Shown one piece after another: positions 1 through 7,563 of a DNA stretch of 13,786 nt; within the stretch, counting starts at the first letter, position 1, and every line of letters starts with the position of its first letter. Position numbers and translations under genes: made by a program. Location: NCBI GenBank assembly GCA_051881335.1, contig JBJEPR010000145.1, positions 1 to 13,786 of the forward strand, in the 5' to 3' direction. Source of the DNA: Fimenecus sp051881335 (GTDB lineage: Bacteria > Bacillota > Clostridia > Oscillospirales > Acutalibacteraceae). The notes beneath the pieces were generated by a model. It had not been told where the DNA came from and did not search any database. It was given only the letters and a program-made list of their open reading frames with translations.

Positions 1-1879
1 CATCGGAATACACCTTGACGGTGATGGTTTGATTCTCGCGTACGGTAAATCGGCGGGAAGTGATATAGGTTACGGGGTCGAGGCTCCAATAGGCTTTATA
101 GAGAAAAAACGCGTCCTTTTTGGTTTTGCGGTCATAGGTGACAAGTCCTTTATCGTTGCGCCCGGGCAGTTCCCCCTCGTTGCGGATATCCACCGCAAAG
201 TCAAACAAGTTCCATACAAACGCGCCCCAAACCTTGTTGTGCCGTAGCGACATAAAATAGCGAAGTGCGTGCTCGTGGACGATACTCGCCCATTCCTCGG
301 GATGAAACGCACAGGTGGTATCTTTCGGCTGTTTCGGGGTTTCGGTATGGTGCAAAGTATTTGCACCCGCGCCGTATTCGGACACGGCAATGCCGCGCCC
401 TCGGTTTCCACGGATATGATAATTGACCTGATACCGAAAATGCGAGGGCTTTCCCATATACCACCCCGGGTAGATATTACAGCCCTTTACATCGGACTGC
501 CAGCGGTAGCCGTAGGTGTGATTGACCGCCATGGCGGTATAGCGGGTACTGTCTAAACTGCGGGCGGTTTCGTGTAAGGTGCGCATCATTTCGGCGGCGG
601 TATCGCCGTATTTTTGCATCACTTCGTTGGACATACTCCAACAGAAAATCGACGGGCGGTGCCCCTGCTGTAAAATGAGTTCCGTCATTTGCTGTACGGC
701 GTTTTCGAGTTGGCGCGCGGTAATGGCTTTGTCGAGCACGGTATCGGTCGGCAATGGGGATTCTTTTAAGCCGCCGATGTGGTCGACAAACGGAATTTCC
801 GCCCAAACGAGCAGACCGTAACGGTCGCAAAGGTCATAAAAATGCGGGTGGTGCGGATAGTGCGCCAGCCGAACGGCATTTGCGCCGATTTCATAGAGAA
901 TGGAAAAATCCTCATCGTGTTCATTGACGGTGATAGCATTGCCCATATTCTCGCGGTCTTGGTGACGATTGACGCCGCGCAACGGGTAACTGTTGCCGTT
1001 TAAAAAGAAGCCTTTTTGGGGGTGAATTTCAAAATAGCGAATGCCGATTTGTTTTTCCACCCTGTCGAGGACGGTATCGCCGTCACGCAGTTCGCAAACC
1101 ACAGTATAGCAAAACGGGTCTTTTCTGCCGTTCCAAAGGTGCGGATTCTGAATATGTAAGCAAAGTTCGGTTTGCGGATTTTCAACCGTTACCGACTGTT
1201 CGACAACCGTTTCGCCGTGTTCGGAAAGCACGGCATCTAACGGAAAATCCGTATTTTGAATATACGGACAGCCTCTAAATTCGGACGGCACGCACACAGA
1301 CACAGAGAGCATTTTGCCGACGGCATTCCCCGCGGTTTTCACCTGCACGCTCACGGGCGCGTCATTGCGCACTTCGGGGGTATTGGGCACAGTGATTTTC
1401 ACACCGTCAGAGCCGTTCTCGGGCAGAAAATGTGCCGCTTCGGTTTCTACAAAATGCACCTCGCGGTAAATACCGCCGAAAAAGGTGAAATCCGCCTCTA
1501 ACGGATTTACATCGGGGAACGGCGAATTGTCCGCCCGCACAAACAAGGTGTTTTCCCCGTCACAAAGCGCGTCGGTCACGGGCACACAAAAGCGCGTATA
1601 ACCGCCGCGATGTGTGGCGACGGTTTGCCCGTTCAAAATCACTTCGCAAACGGCATTCACACCTAAAAAATCAAGATAATAGCATTTATCAGCTTGTTTT
1701 TTTACAGTAAAGATCTTTTTGTAAAGCCCCTCGCCGCGTTTATAATCGTTGCCGCCGTCCTGCCCGTCCAAATTGTTCCAAGTGTGCGGCAGGGTTACGG
1801 GCACAAAATCGGCGCTTTCTTCCGTTTTTGCACCGAAGCAAAACAGCCAATCGGTAAGAAATGTTTGTGTGGTTCGCAT
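1..1879 (-). CDS. GH2 beta-galactosidase-type glycoside hydrolase (3' end cut off)
   Basis: Retaining glycoside hydrolase family 2, most likely a beta-galactosidase (beta-glucuronidase or a related activity is possible). An unbroken frame of 626 codons runs from ATG at 1879 to the left edge with no stop, so the C-terminus is missing. The N-terminal sugar-binding jelly roll begins with LPHTWNN (about residues 31-37). A central immunoglobulin-like domain follows, then the TIM barrel, which opens with PLRGVNRHQD. The acid/base is E419 in WSMSNEV and the nucleophile is E501 in VSEYGAG, 82 residues apart, close to the usual GH2 spacing. The last visible residues, TVKVYSD, resemble the start of a DUF4982-type beta domain that often follows. 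There is no signal peptide, so it acts in the cytoplasm. GGAGAGAG lies 6 bases before the ATG. It is divergent from the GPH sugar transporter, which probably imports its substrate. Family call is certain; substrate is inferred. Confidence 0.93.
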   Translation of the reverse strand, partial: MRTTQTFLTDWLFCFGAKTEESADFVPVTLPHTWNNLDGQDGGNDYKRGEGLYKKIFTVKKQADKCYYLDFLGVNAVCEVILNGQTVATHRGGYTRFCVPVTDALCDGENTLFVRADNSPFPDVNPLEADFTFFGGIYREVHFVETEAAHFLPENGSDGVKITVPNTPEVRNDAPVSVQVKTAGNAVGKMLSVSVCVPSEFRGCPYIQNTDFPLDAVLSEHGETVVEQSVTVENPQTELCLHIQNPHLWNGRKDPFCYTVVCELRDGDTVLDRVEKQIGIRYFEIHPQKGFFLNGNSYPLRGVNRHQDRENMGNAITVNEHDEDFSILYEIGANAVRLAHYPHHPHFYDLCDRYGLLVWAEIPFVDHIGGLKESPLPTDTVLDKAITARQLENAVQQMTELILQQGHRPSIFCWSMSNEVMQKYGDTAAEMMRTLHETARSLDSTRYTAMAVNHTYGYRWQSDVKGCNIYPGWYMGKPSHFRYQVNYHIRGNRGRGIAVSEYGAGANTLHHTETPKQPKDTTCAFHPEEWASIVHEHALRYFMSLRHNKVWGAFVWNLFDFAVDIRNEGELPGRNDKGLVTYDRKTKKDAFFLYKAYWSLDPVTYITSRRFTVRENQTITVKVYSD

Positions 1880-1908
1880 CGTTTTCTCTCTCCATTCTTA
1901 GTATTTAT

Positions 1909-1937
1909 ATAGTATCGTAAAGCAAAGAGAATGTCAA
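1909..1937 (-). promoter_or_regulatory. Sigma-A promoter of the GH2 gene
   Basis: On the minus strand TTGACA (1932-1937, perfect -35) is followed after exactly 17 bases by TACTAT (1909-1914). This predicts a start near 1902 and a short leader of about 23 bases that contains the Shine-Dalgarno. The -35 faces that of the rightward promoter. Confidence 0.8.
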
Positions 1938-1951
1938 ATCGCACACAGCGG

Positions 1952-1980
1952 TTGACGATATTTTGCAGATATGGTACAAT
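1952..1980 (+). promoter_or_regulatory. Sigma-A promoter of the transporter-peptidase operon
   Basis: TTGACG (1952-1957) and TACAAT (1975-1980) are separated by 17 bases, predicting a start near 1987. Only 14 bases separate its -35 from the -35 of the leftward promoter, and the two -35 boxes form an inverted repeat (GTCAA 1933-1937, TTGAC 1952-1956). A single regulator bound between them could control both directions. Confidence 0.8.
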
Positions 1981-1990
1981 ACTGATATTT

Positions 1991-2008
1991 CCCGATGCTT
2001 GCATCGGG
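1991..2008 (+). promoter_or_regulatory. Perfect inverted repeat at the 5' end of the transporter mRNA
   Basis: CCCGATGC, then TT, then GCATCGGG: two perfect 8-base arms around a 2-base centre, about +4 to +21 from the predicted start. It could be a repressor operator for the sugar genes or a 5' stem that stabilises the mRNA. It is not followed by a real T-run, so a terminator or attenuator is less likely. Confidence 0.55.
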
Positions 2009-2040
2009 CTGTATTTATGTGTAAGTGAGGGAACAAAGAA

Positions 2041-3423
2041 ATGAAAGAAGTCTCCAGAAAAACGGTGATTAACTTTTGTCTGCCGCAGTTTGCAGTCGGG
2101 TTATTCACCACGATGCTCAACAACTATTTAATCTATTTTTATCAGCCGACCGAAGCGTCGGGACTGCCCGTTTTAATTACACAAGGGTATGTCTTTCTCG
2201 GCATTTTAACGGTTATCGGGCTGATTAAAGCCATTGGGCACATTATTGATGCGTTTTCCGACCCCATTGTGGCAGGTATCAGCGACAAATGCAACCACAA
2301 AGGCGGCAGACGGATTCCGTTTATGAAATGGTTTGCGGTTCCTTTTGCATTAAGCGCACTGTTGATTTTCTGGTCACCGTCGCAAAATCCGATTTTCAAC
2401 AATATTTGGCTTGCGGTATTCATTTGGGCATATTACATTTTCTACACGCTGTATATGATTCCCCACAACGCCCTGCTTCCGGAAATGATTACCAACGAGG
2501 GCAAGCTCGTCGACGCCTACACTTGGAGCTCGCTTTTCTTTGTGGTCGGCAGTATGCTCGGCTACGCGACCACAGCGATTGTGGCATTGATGAAAAAGGC
2601 TTTTTCTTTTACACCGATTATGGCGTGGCGTATGGCCTTCTTGGCATTCACCGTAATTGGCGTGGTACTGCTTCTCATTCCGGCGCTGACTATCAAAGAA
2701 AAAGACTATGTCAATTCCGTGCGCCCGACGGTTTCTTTGGGCAAATCCTTAAAGCACGCCTTTTCCAACAAGCATTTTGTACTCGTCACCTTAGGACAGT
2801 TGTTTGAGGGCACGGGTATGAGCTTTTTCCAAGCGTGCATTATGTATTACATAACCGAACTGATGGGCATTCCCGAGGAACAGTCCATCATCATTATGGC
2901 GACCTCGATTGTCGGCTCGTTGATTTTATACCCCGTTATCAACAAGTGGTCAAAGGCAAAAGGCAAAAAAGTACCGATGATTGTGGGCTGTATTGTCTTT
3001 ACCGTGGCAGAATTTTTGATTTGTTTTGTAGATTTCTTCCCGCAAGACCACAAGCTGGCAACGGCAATTTTATTTGCCCTGTTTGTGTCGCTTCCGTTTG
3101 CGGTTCTGAACATTCTTCCCTCCTCCATGATGGCGGATGTCATTCAGTATGACACGATTAAGACGGGCATTAACCAAGAGGGCACCTTTGCCGCGGCAAA
3201 AAGCTTTGTCACCAAAATGGGCACCTCCATCGCGATTATGATTGTGCCGTCCTTGGTGGTTATCGGTGCGGCAACGGGGGAAAGCGTCGGTAAAAAAGGT
3301 CTTTTGCTGACGGCGATTGTCGGCGGGCTGTTTACGCTGGTTTCCGTTGTGATTTATGTCTTCTACAATGAAAAAGAAATCCTCACCGCCATTCGTGCCG
3401 CCAAAAAGGAGAATACAAAATGA
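2041..3423 (+). CDS. GPH-family sugar:cation symporter (MFS, MelB-like)
   Basis: Inner-membrane transporter of the glycoside-pentoside-hexuronide family of the major facilitator superfamily, 460 aa, normal length, with about 12 hydrophobic segments. The family's cation-site region is visible in helix 2 as IIDAFSDP (D70 and D74, in the arrangement of the two MelB Asp residues), followed by the cytoplasmic loop SDKCNHKGGRRIPF (81-94). The second half has the typical DVIQYD segment. GAGGGA sits 8 bases before the ATG. It is divergent from the GH2 hydrolase, which suggests uptake of a beta-galactoside or related glycoside by cation symport. The stop overlaps the next start as ATGA, so the M20 peptidase is translationally coupled. 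The family is clear; the sugar and the cation are not readable from the sequence. Confidence 0.92.
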   Translation: MKEVSRKTVINFCLPQFAVGLFTTMLNNYLIYFYQPTEASGLPVLITQGYVFLGILTVIGLIKAIGHIIDAFSDPIVAGISDKCNHKGGRRIPFMKWFAVPFALSALLIFWSPSQNPIFNNIWLAVFIWAYYIFYTLYMIPHNALLPEMITNEGKLVDAYTWSSLFFVVGSMLGYATTAIVALMKKAFSFTPIMAWRMAFLAFTVIGVVLLLIPALTIKEKDYVNSVRPTVSLGKSLKHAFSNKHFVLVTLGQLFEGTGMSFFQACIMYYITELMGIPEEQSIIIMATSIVGSLILYPVINKWSKAKGKKVPMIVGCIVFTVAEFLICFVDFFPQDHKLATAILFALFVSLPFAVLNILPSSMMADVIQYDTIKTGINQEGTFAAAKSFVTKMGTSIAIMIVPSLVVIGAATGESVGKKGLLLTAIVGGLFTLVSVVIYVFYNEKEILTAIRAAKKENTK

Positions 3424-4859
3424 TTGTGTTATATATTGTTCTTGCGTTGCTTGCCCTTCTCATTTTGGTGCTTTTGGGCAATACCTTTGCAGTTTCCAAA
3501 AAGGCGCGCAAGCTGACTGCGGCAAAATCCGCGCACACGGAAAGTGAAATTGAAACCTACGCCCTGCGGTTACGCAAAATGATACAATGTAAGACCGTAT
3601 CGGTAAAGGACAGTTACGAGGACACGGAATTTGAAAAACTCCGCGATGTAATGCAGGAATTGTTCCCGTTAGTCCACGAAAAGGCGGAAAAAATGACCTT
3701 TTCCGATGACTGCTGGATTTATAAGTTAGAGGGGAAGGATAAATCCCACAACATTATGCTGATGTCGCACCACGATGTGGTGGCGGTCAGCGGCGAATGG
3801 GAGCACGACGGGTTTTCGGGCGAATTTGCAGACGGCAAAATATGGGGACGCGGCACGGTTGATACCAAAACGCCGCTGTTTGCGGAATTTTCGGCGCTGG
3901 AAGAACTGCTGAGTGAGGGCTATGAGCCGCCTTGTAATGTGTATATCGGTTCTTCGCACAATGAGGAGTTGGGCGGCGACGGTATTCCGACCGCACTCGA
4001 ATATTTTAAAGCACACAACATTCGTTTTGATGTGATTTTAGACGAAGGCGGCGCCATTATTGAGCCGCCGCTCGGCGGAATGCACTGCGATAAATGCGCG
4101 ATGGTTGCCGTGCACGAAAAAGGCAGATATTACTTAAACTGCACGGCAAAAGCGGCAAATGCCCACGCAAGCCTTACTGCCGCCGCAACGAAAAATCCCG
4201 TGGAGCGCATGGCGGCGTTTATGCAGGAAATAGACGACAAGAATATATTTATCCGCCGTTTAAATCCGCAGGTTACGGCAATGTTCCAGCATCTCGCACC
4301 CTATTCGGGCTTTGCAATGAAGCTGTTGTTCTCAAACCTTTGGCTGTTTGCGCCGCTTTTGAAAGCCGTTATGCCGAAAATCAACCCGCAGGCAGGCGGT
4401 CTTATCGGCACAACCTGCACCTTTAACAAAATCGAGGGCAGTTCCGAAGAGAAAATCTGCACGGCGCGCGCATTTTTGCGCCCCGTCGATGAAGCGGATT
4501 TCCAAAAGGATTTGGAGTCCTTTAAAGCGGTTGCGGCAAAATATGAAATTGAGGTCGAGGTGGACGAGACTTCCGAATACCACGGTCCTGCTGATATGAC
4601 GAAACCACCCTTTGCCTACACGATGCAATGCATCGGCAAGGTATTCCCCCAGTACCCTGCATCTCCCTTTATTTTGCCGGCAGGCACGGACGCACGGACA
4701 CTGACCGATGTTTGCGACTGCGTTCTGCGATTTGCGCCCATTCGCCTGTCCGCACAGCAGTTGGCTTCGGTTCACGCGGAAAACGAAAACATTGATTTGG
4801 ATGCTGTTGCGGATTGCGTTGCATTTTATAAACACTTTTTGAAAAACTATACGGTTTAA
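3420..4859 (+). CDS. M20 family zinc metallopeptidase, membrane-anchored
   Basis: Carboxypeptidase or dipeptidase-type M20 metallohydrolase of 479 aa, closest in layout to carboxypeptidase S-like members. All two-zinc residues are visible: H117 and D119 in SHHDVV, bridging D148 in RGTVDTK, catalytic E182 and ligand E183 in HNEELGG, D208 in LDEGG, and H452 in VHAENEN. Residues 2-23 form one strong hydrophobic helix followed by positive charge (KKARK), so the enzyme is probably tethered to the membrane; whether the catalytic domain faces in or out cannot be decided here. The dimerisation lid lies in about 225-340. GGAG is 8 bases before the ATG, inside the transporter gene, and the 4-base overlap indicates coupled translation. 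Substrate unknown; peptides or N-acyl amino acids are the usual ones. Confidence 0.9.
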   Translation: MIVLYIVLALLALLILVLLGNTFAVSKKARKLTAAKSAHTESEIETYALRLRKMIQCKTVSVKDSYEDTEFEKLRDVMQELFPLVHEKAEKMTFSDDCWIYKLEGKDKSHNIMLMSHHDVVAVSGEWEHDGFSGEFADGKIWGRGTVDTKTPLFAEFSALEELLSEGYEPPCNVYIGSSHNEELGGDGIPTALEYFKAHNIRFDVILDEGGAIIEPPLGGMHCDKCAMVAVHEKGRYYLNCTAKAANAHASLTAAATKNPVERMAAFMQEIDDKNIFIRRLNPQVTAMFQHLAPYSGFAMKLLFSNLWLFAPLLKAVMPKINPQAGGLIGTTCTFNKIEGSSEEKICTARAFLRPVDEADFQKDLESFKAVAAKYEIEVEVDETSEYHGPADMTKPPFAYTMQCIGKVFPQYPASPFILPAGTDARTLTDVCDCVLRFAPIRLSAQQLASVHAENENIDLDAVADCVAFYKHFLKNYTV

Positions 4860-4876
4860 ATCCGCAGATACAGAAA

Positions 4877-4912
4877 CCCCCGCAGATGTGTAAACACACC
4901 CATCTGCGGGGG
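4877..4912 (+). terminator. Rho-independent terminator of the transporter-peptidase operon
   Basis: Perfect 12-bp stem (CCCCCGCAGATG 4877-4888 with CATCTGCGGGGG 4901-4912) and a 12-base loop, followed by an A/T-rich tail (AAATTATTTATTAA). It begins 18 bases after the M20 stop codon. Confidence 0.75.
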
Positions 4913-4960
4913 AAATTATTTATTAACCGAACTGTCTGCAAAACAGGGCTTGCGGTGTTT

Positions 4961-5140
4961 TTACGGAACGGTCAAAACCGTTTCCTACGCATAATATCTA
5001 TTGCGTGCGTTGGATCATTGCGCGACCGCCCCGTAAGGTTTGATGTAATTTCGCGGAACGACACTTAGGTCGTTCCCTACACGATAACAGTTCCAATCGA
5101 GAGGATTGGAATCTGCTTCTCTGCAAAGGAAACCTACGAT
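4961..5140. repeat. Cluster of REP-like palindromic repeats in a convergent gap
   Basis: The gap between two convergent genes holds three small hairpins: 4965-4985 (GGAACGGT, 4-base loop, ACCGTTTCC with one bulged T), 5055-5076 (GGAACGAC, 6-base loop, GTCGTTCC, perfect) and 5091-5111 (TTCCAATC, 5-base loop, GATTGGAA, perfect). On the minus strand the first two share the pattern GTAGGrAACG, loop, CGTTCCG, and a third GTAGG occurs at 5133-5137. The stretch around 5008-5035, with its CGCCCCG, may be a decayed copy with one arm lost. No gene was found between 4913 and 5140. None of the hairpins has a good T-run, so they are not convincing terminators. Confidence 0.55.
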
Positions 5141-6127
5141 TTACGATTCGCGGCGGTCAAAGGCTGTCGGCGTTTCAAACAGGTGGCGCACTTCGGCCAA
5201 ATTGTCGGTTTGCGCCAATATCCACATCAGTTTCACCGCGGCGGCTTCTATGGTCATATCGCAAAGTTCCAATAGCTGCAAATCAGTTTTTGCCCTTTTG
5301 CCGACCGCATAGACAGACATATCCGTACCTTCATACAAAACTTGTGTGCCGACCGCCACAATTTTACCGCTTTTTGTGATTTCTTCGACTGCATCATACA
5401 AATACGCGGGCACACCGCCCAAGCCATAGGTTTCCAAAATCAAGCCGTCGCAGGCTTCCGCCACGGCAAGCAAGGTTTTTGCCGAAACACCCGGAATGCA
5501 GGTAAACACGGCCACGCGGGGATTGATTGTTTGATAAAACTGCGGCATATCCTCTGCTGTGTTCTGCGGCGGCAAAGCCTTCCGGATTTCGCCGTCCGTA
5601 ATTTCGGCTAAATACGGGAAATTCACACTTTCAAATGCCGCACTACTGCGCGTATACAGTTTTTTGGCGCGCGTGCCTGCAATCACCCGCCCGCCGAATA
5701 CAACCGACACACCGCCCACGCCGAAAACGGCGTACAAAAATGCGTCATACAAATTTTTCGGCGCGTCGGAGCCGTCCGTATCAATCGGATTTTGCGCGCC
5801 TGTGAGTACCACGGGCTTTCCGTTTTCCTGTATCAAATACGAGAGTGCCGCCGAAGTGAATGCGAGGGTATCCGTACCGTGCGTAACGACAAAACCGTCA
5901 TACTGCGCGTAGTTTTTCTCGATACAATCGACGATTTCAAGCCACAGCGCGGGTGTAATGTCGGTACTGTCGATAGCACAAAGTTGTATGGCGGTCACCG
6001 TACACAGCGATTGCACTTCGGGCACAAAGCGCAAAAGCGCCTCTGCTTGCAACTGCGGTGCAAGCCCGTTTTCGGTTTCGCCTGCGGCTATCGTACCGCC
6101 TGTGGCAATCAACAAAATCCGTTTCAT
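5141..6127 (-). CDS. L-asparaginase, cytoplasmic type
   Basis: Hydrolyses L-asparagine to aspartate and ammonia; 328 aa, the usual length. Both active-site signatures are present: IATGGTIAA near the N-terminus with nucleophile T12, and VTHGTDTL with T85 and D86. The catalytic Lys is probably K156 in TRAKK. There is no signal peptide, so it is likely the low-affinity cytoplasmic type. The ATG at 6127 was chosen because GGGAG lies 5 bases upstream and the protein then starts directly with the first beta strand (MKRILLIATGG); a frame opening at 6160 has no such support. It is the last gene of the leftward unit after the LMW phosphatase, separated by 56 bases that contain a terminator-like hairpin. 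No separate promoter was recognised in that gap, so expression probably depends on read-through. Confidence 0.92.
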   Translation of the reverse strand: MKRILLIATGGTIAAGETENGLAPQLQAEALLRFVPEVQSLCTVTAIQLCAIDSTDITPALWLEIVDCIEKNYAQYDGFVVTHGTDTLAFTSAALSYLIQENGKPVVLTGAQNPIDTDGSDAPKNLYDAFLYAVFGVGGVSVVFGGRVIAGTRAKKLYTRSSAAFESVNFPYLAEITDGEIRKALPPQNTAEDMPQFYQTINPRVAVFTCIPGVSAKTLLAVAEACDGLILETYGLGGVPAYLYDAVEEITKSGKIVAVGTQVLYEGTDMSVYAVGKRAKTDLQLLELCDMTIEAAAVKLMWILAQTDNLAEVRHLFETPTAFDRRES

Positions 6128-6149
6128 AAAAACTCCCGAAAACAAACAA

Positions 6150-6176
6150 TGCAAGCGCAACCGAATTGCGCCTGCA
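6150..6176 (-). terminator. Terminator-like hairpin between phosphatase and asparaginase genes
   Basis: On the minus strand TGCAGGCGCAA pairs with TTGCGCTTGCA around the loop TTCGG: 11 bp including one G-U pair, followed by TTGTTTGTTTT. The G-U pair becomes an A-C mismatch on the other strand, so the structure favours leftward transcripts. It probably terminates or attenuates reading into the asparaginase gene. Confidence 0.55.
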
Positions 6177-6183
6177 CAGTTTC

Positions 6184-6654
6184 TTATTTTTCTTGTAACA
6201 GCGTTTCCAAAAGCGCTGAACAGCCGTCAAAAATATCGCGGTATGCTTTGTCGAAATCCCGCGTATACCACGGGTCGGCAACATTGCCGCCGTTCGCGGT
6301 GAAATCGAGCAATTTGCAAACCTTTTTCTGCGGGTCTTTTGGAAAAATATACCCGATATTCCGAATATTGTTGTCATCCATACAGACGAACAAATCGTAT
6401 CGGTCGTAATCGTCTTTGCGTAGTTGTACGGCGCGCTTGCCAGCACAGGAAATGCCGTGCTTTTCCAACTCCGCTTTCGCCGGCGGGTACACGGGACTGC
6501 CCACCGTGCCGCAGATTTCTTCACTGCTGGTTGCCGCCGACTGCACAAAAAAGCAGTCGGCAATGCCCCGTTTTTGTGCCATATCCTTAAATACAAATTC
6601 CGCCATCGGACTGCGGCAAATGTTGCCGTGGCAGACGAACAAAATGCGTGTCAT
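6184..6654 (-). CDS. Low-molecular-weight protein-tyrosine phosphatase
   Basis: Cytoplasmic phosphatase of the LMW-PTP family, 156 aa, full length. The P-loop at the N-terminus reads VCHGNICRSP (C8 nucleophile, R14 phosphate-binding), and the general-acid loop is D127 in ADPWYTRDF. Family members remove phosphate from protein tyrosine or sometimes arginine; the target here is unknown and no tyrosine kinase or capsule gene is nearby. The start lies 6 bases after the degV stop, with only a weak GGTGA within the end of that gene, so translation is probably coupled. It belongs to the leftward unit GH20, degV, phosphatase, asparaginase. Confidence 0.93.
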   Translation of the reverse strand: MTRILFVCHGNICRSPMAEFVFKDMAQKRGIADCFFVQSAATSSEEICGTVGSPVYPPAKAELEKHGISCAGKRAVQLRKDDYDRYDLFVCMDDNNIRNIGYIFPKDPQKKVCKLLDFTANGGNVADPWYTRDFDKAYRDIFDGCSALLETLLQEK

Positions 6655-6660
6655 ATTGGT

Positions 6661-7548
6661 TTATTCACCGCGTTTGTCGCCGTAGAAGAACAGCGCAACC
6701 GTACCGGGGCCTGTGTGCGAGCCGATGACCGTGCCGATATTGTTAATCATCACTTTGCCGTCTAAATTTTTAAAGGTCTCCTCCACGCGCGAAGCCACTG
6801 CTTCGGCATCGGCAAGGCAAGCGGAATTGGAAATAAAGCATTTTCCGGAATATTCCAAACCGCCTTCAGCGTGCTCGACCATTTTAGAGACAATCTCGTC
6901 AACGGCTTTTGACTTCCCGCGGCATTTTTGGCGCGGAATGAGCTTGCCCTCGTTGTTAACATTTAAAAGCGGGCAGATTTTGAGCATTGTGCCGAAAAAG
7001 CCCGCAACCGGCGACACTCTGCCGCCGCGGATATAGCTTGTTAAGTCGGTCGAGAAAAACCAATGGTGCAAGTTTAACTTGTTTTCTTCTAACCACGCAA
7101 CAATTTCCTCTGCGGATTTGCCGCTGTCGCGCATATCTGCCGCGGTATCGACCAACAGCCCGTAGCCCGAAGACGCCGCGAGGGAGTCCACCAAATAAAT
7201 TTTGTTGTCGGGGTACTGCTCCGCCAAAGTATCGCGCGCAATGCAAGCGGAATTGTAAGAGCCGGAAAGGCCGCTTGAAAAGACGATGTGCAAAATATCC
7301 TTGCCCTCTTTTAAAAACGGCTCGAAGAATTCGATATATTGCTGGACATTTATCTGCGAAGTCGTCGGCTCGGCACCGTCGGCAATCCGTTGATAAAAAT
7401 CATCAAACGGAATGGATTGCCCGAGGTCATCGGCATATTCCGTACCGTCCATATTGAAATGGAAACAGACCAACTGCACATTGCGGGTTTGGAAAAATTC
7501 CAGCGGCATATCCGCCGTAGAACAACAGGATAAAATAAATTCAGACAT
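6661..7548 (-). CDS. DegV family fatty-acid-binding protein (FakB-like)
   Basis: Full-length DegV protein, 295 aa. Members bind one fatty acid and, where studied, present it to the FakA kinase for phosphorylation and phospholipid synthesis. Visible hallmarks are PTTSQIN (61-67), SSGLSGSYNSA (91-101, head-group contacts), RGGRVSP in the middle and HTGPGTVALFF at the C-terminus. No fakA-like gene is in the window, so the partner would be encoded elsewhere. AAGGAG overlaps the stop of the upstream GH20 gene and lies 11 bases before the ATG; the gap between the two genes is 15 bases, which supports one transcript. Confidence 0.92.
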   Translation of the reverse strand: MSEFILSCCSTADMPLEFFQTRNVQLVCFHFNMDGTEYADDLGQSIPFDDFYQRIADGAEPTTSQINVQQYIEFFEPFLKEGKDILHIVFSSGLSGSYNSACIARDTLAEQYPDNKIYLVDSLAASSGYGLLVDTAADMRDSGKSAEEIVAWLEENKLNLHHWFFSTDLTSYIRGGRVSPVAGFFGTMLKICPLLNVNNEGKLIPRQKCRGKSKAVDEIVSKMVEHAEGGLEYSGKCFISNSACLADAEAVASRVEETFKNLDGKVMINNIGTVIGSHTGPGTVALFFYGDKRGE

Positions 7549-7563
7549 CGTTTTGTTTACTCC

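Noticed and set aside
269..556. Rightward frames in the first 1.9 kb
   Set aside because: All are antisense to the continuous GH2 frame, which carries both catalytic glutamates.
4332..4835. Leftward open frame of 167 codons
   Set aside because: Antisense to the M20 peptidase, whose catalytic His lies within this stretch.
5055..5111. Hairpins downstream of asparaginase as its terminator
   Set aside because: Stems are followed by mixed sequence without a T-run; repeat elements fit better.
4961..5140. CRISPR array
   Set aside because: Only a few irregular hairpins, with unequal spacing (92 and 57 bases between GTAGG cores) and no identical repeats.
5792..6409. Rightward open frame of 205 codons
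   Set aside because: Spans the antisense of two real genes (asparaginase and LMW phosphatase) and their gap.
5937..6596. Leftward open frame of 219 codons
   Set aside because: Out-of-frame shadow of the LMW phosphatase and asparaginase genes on the same strand.
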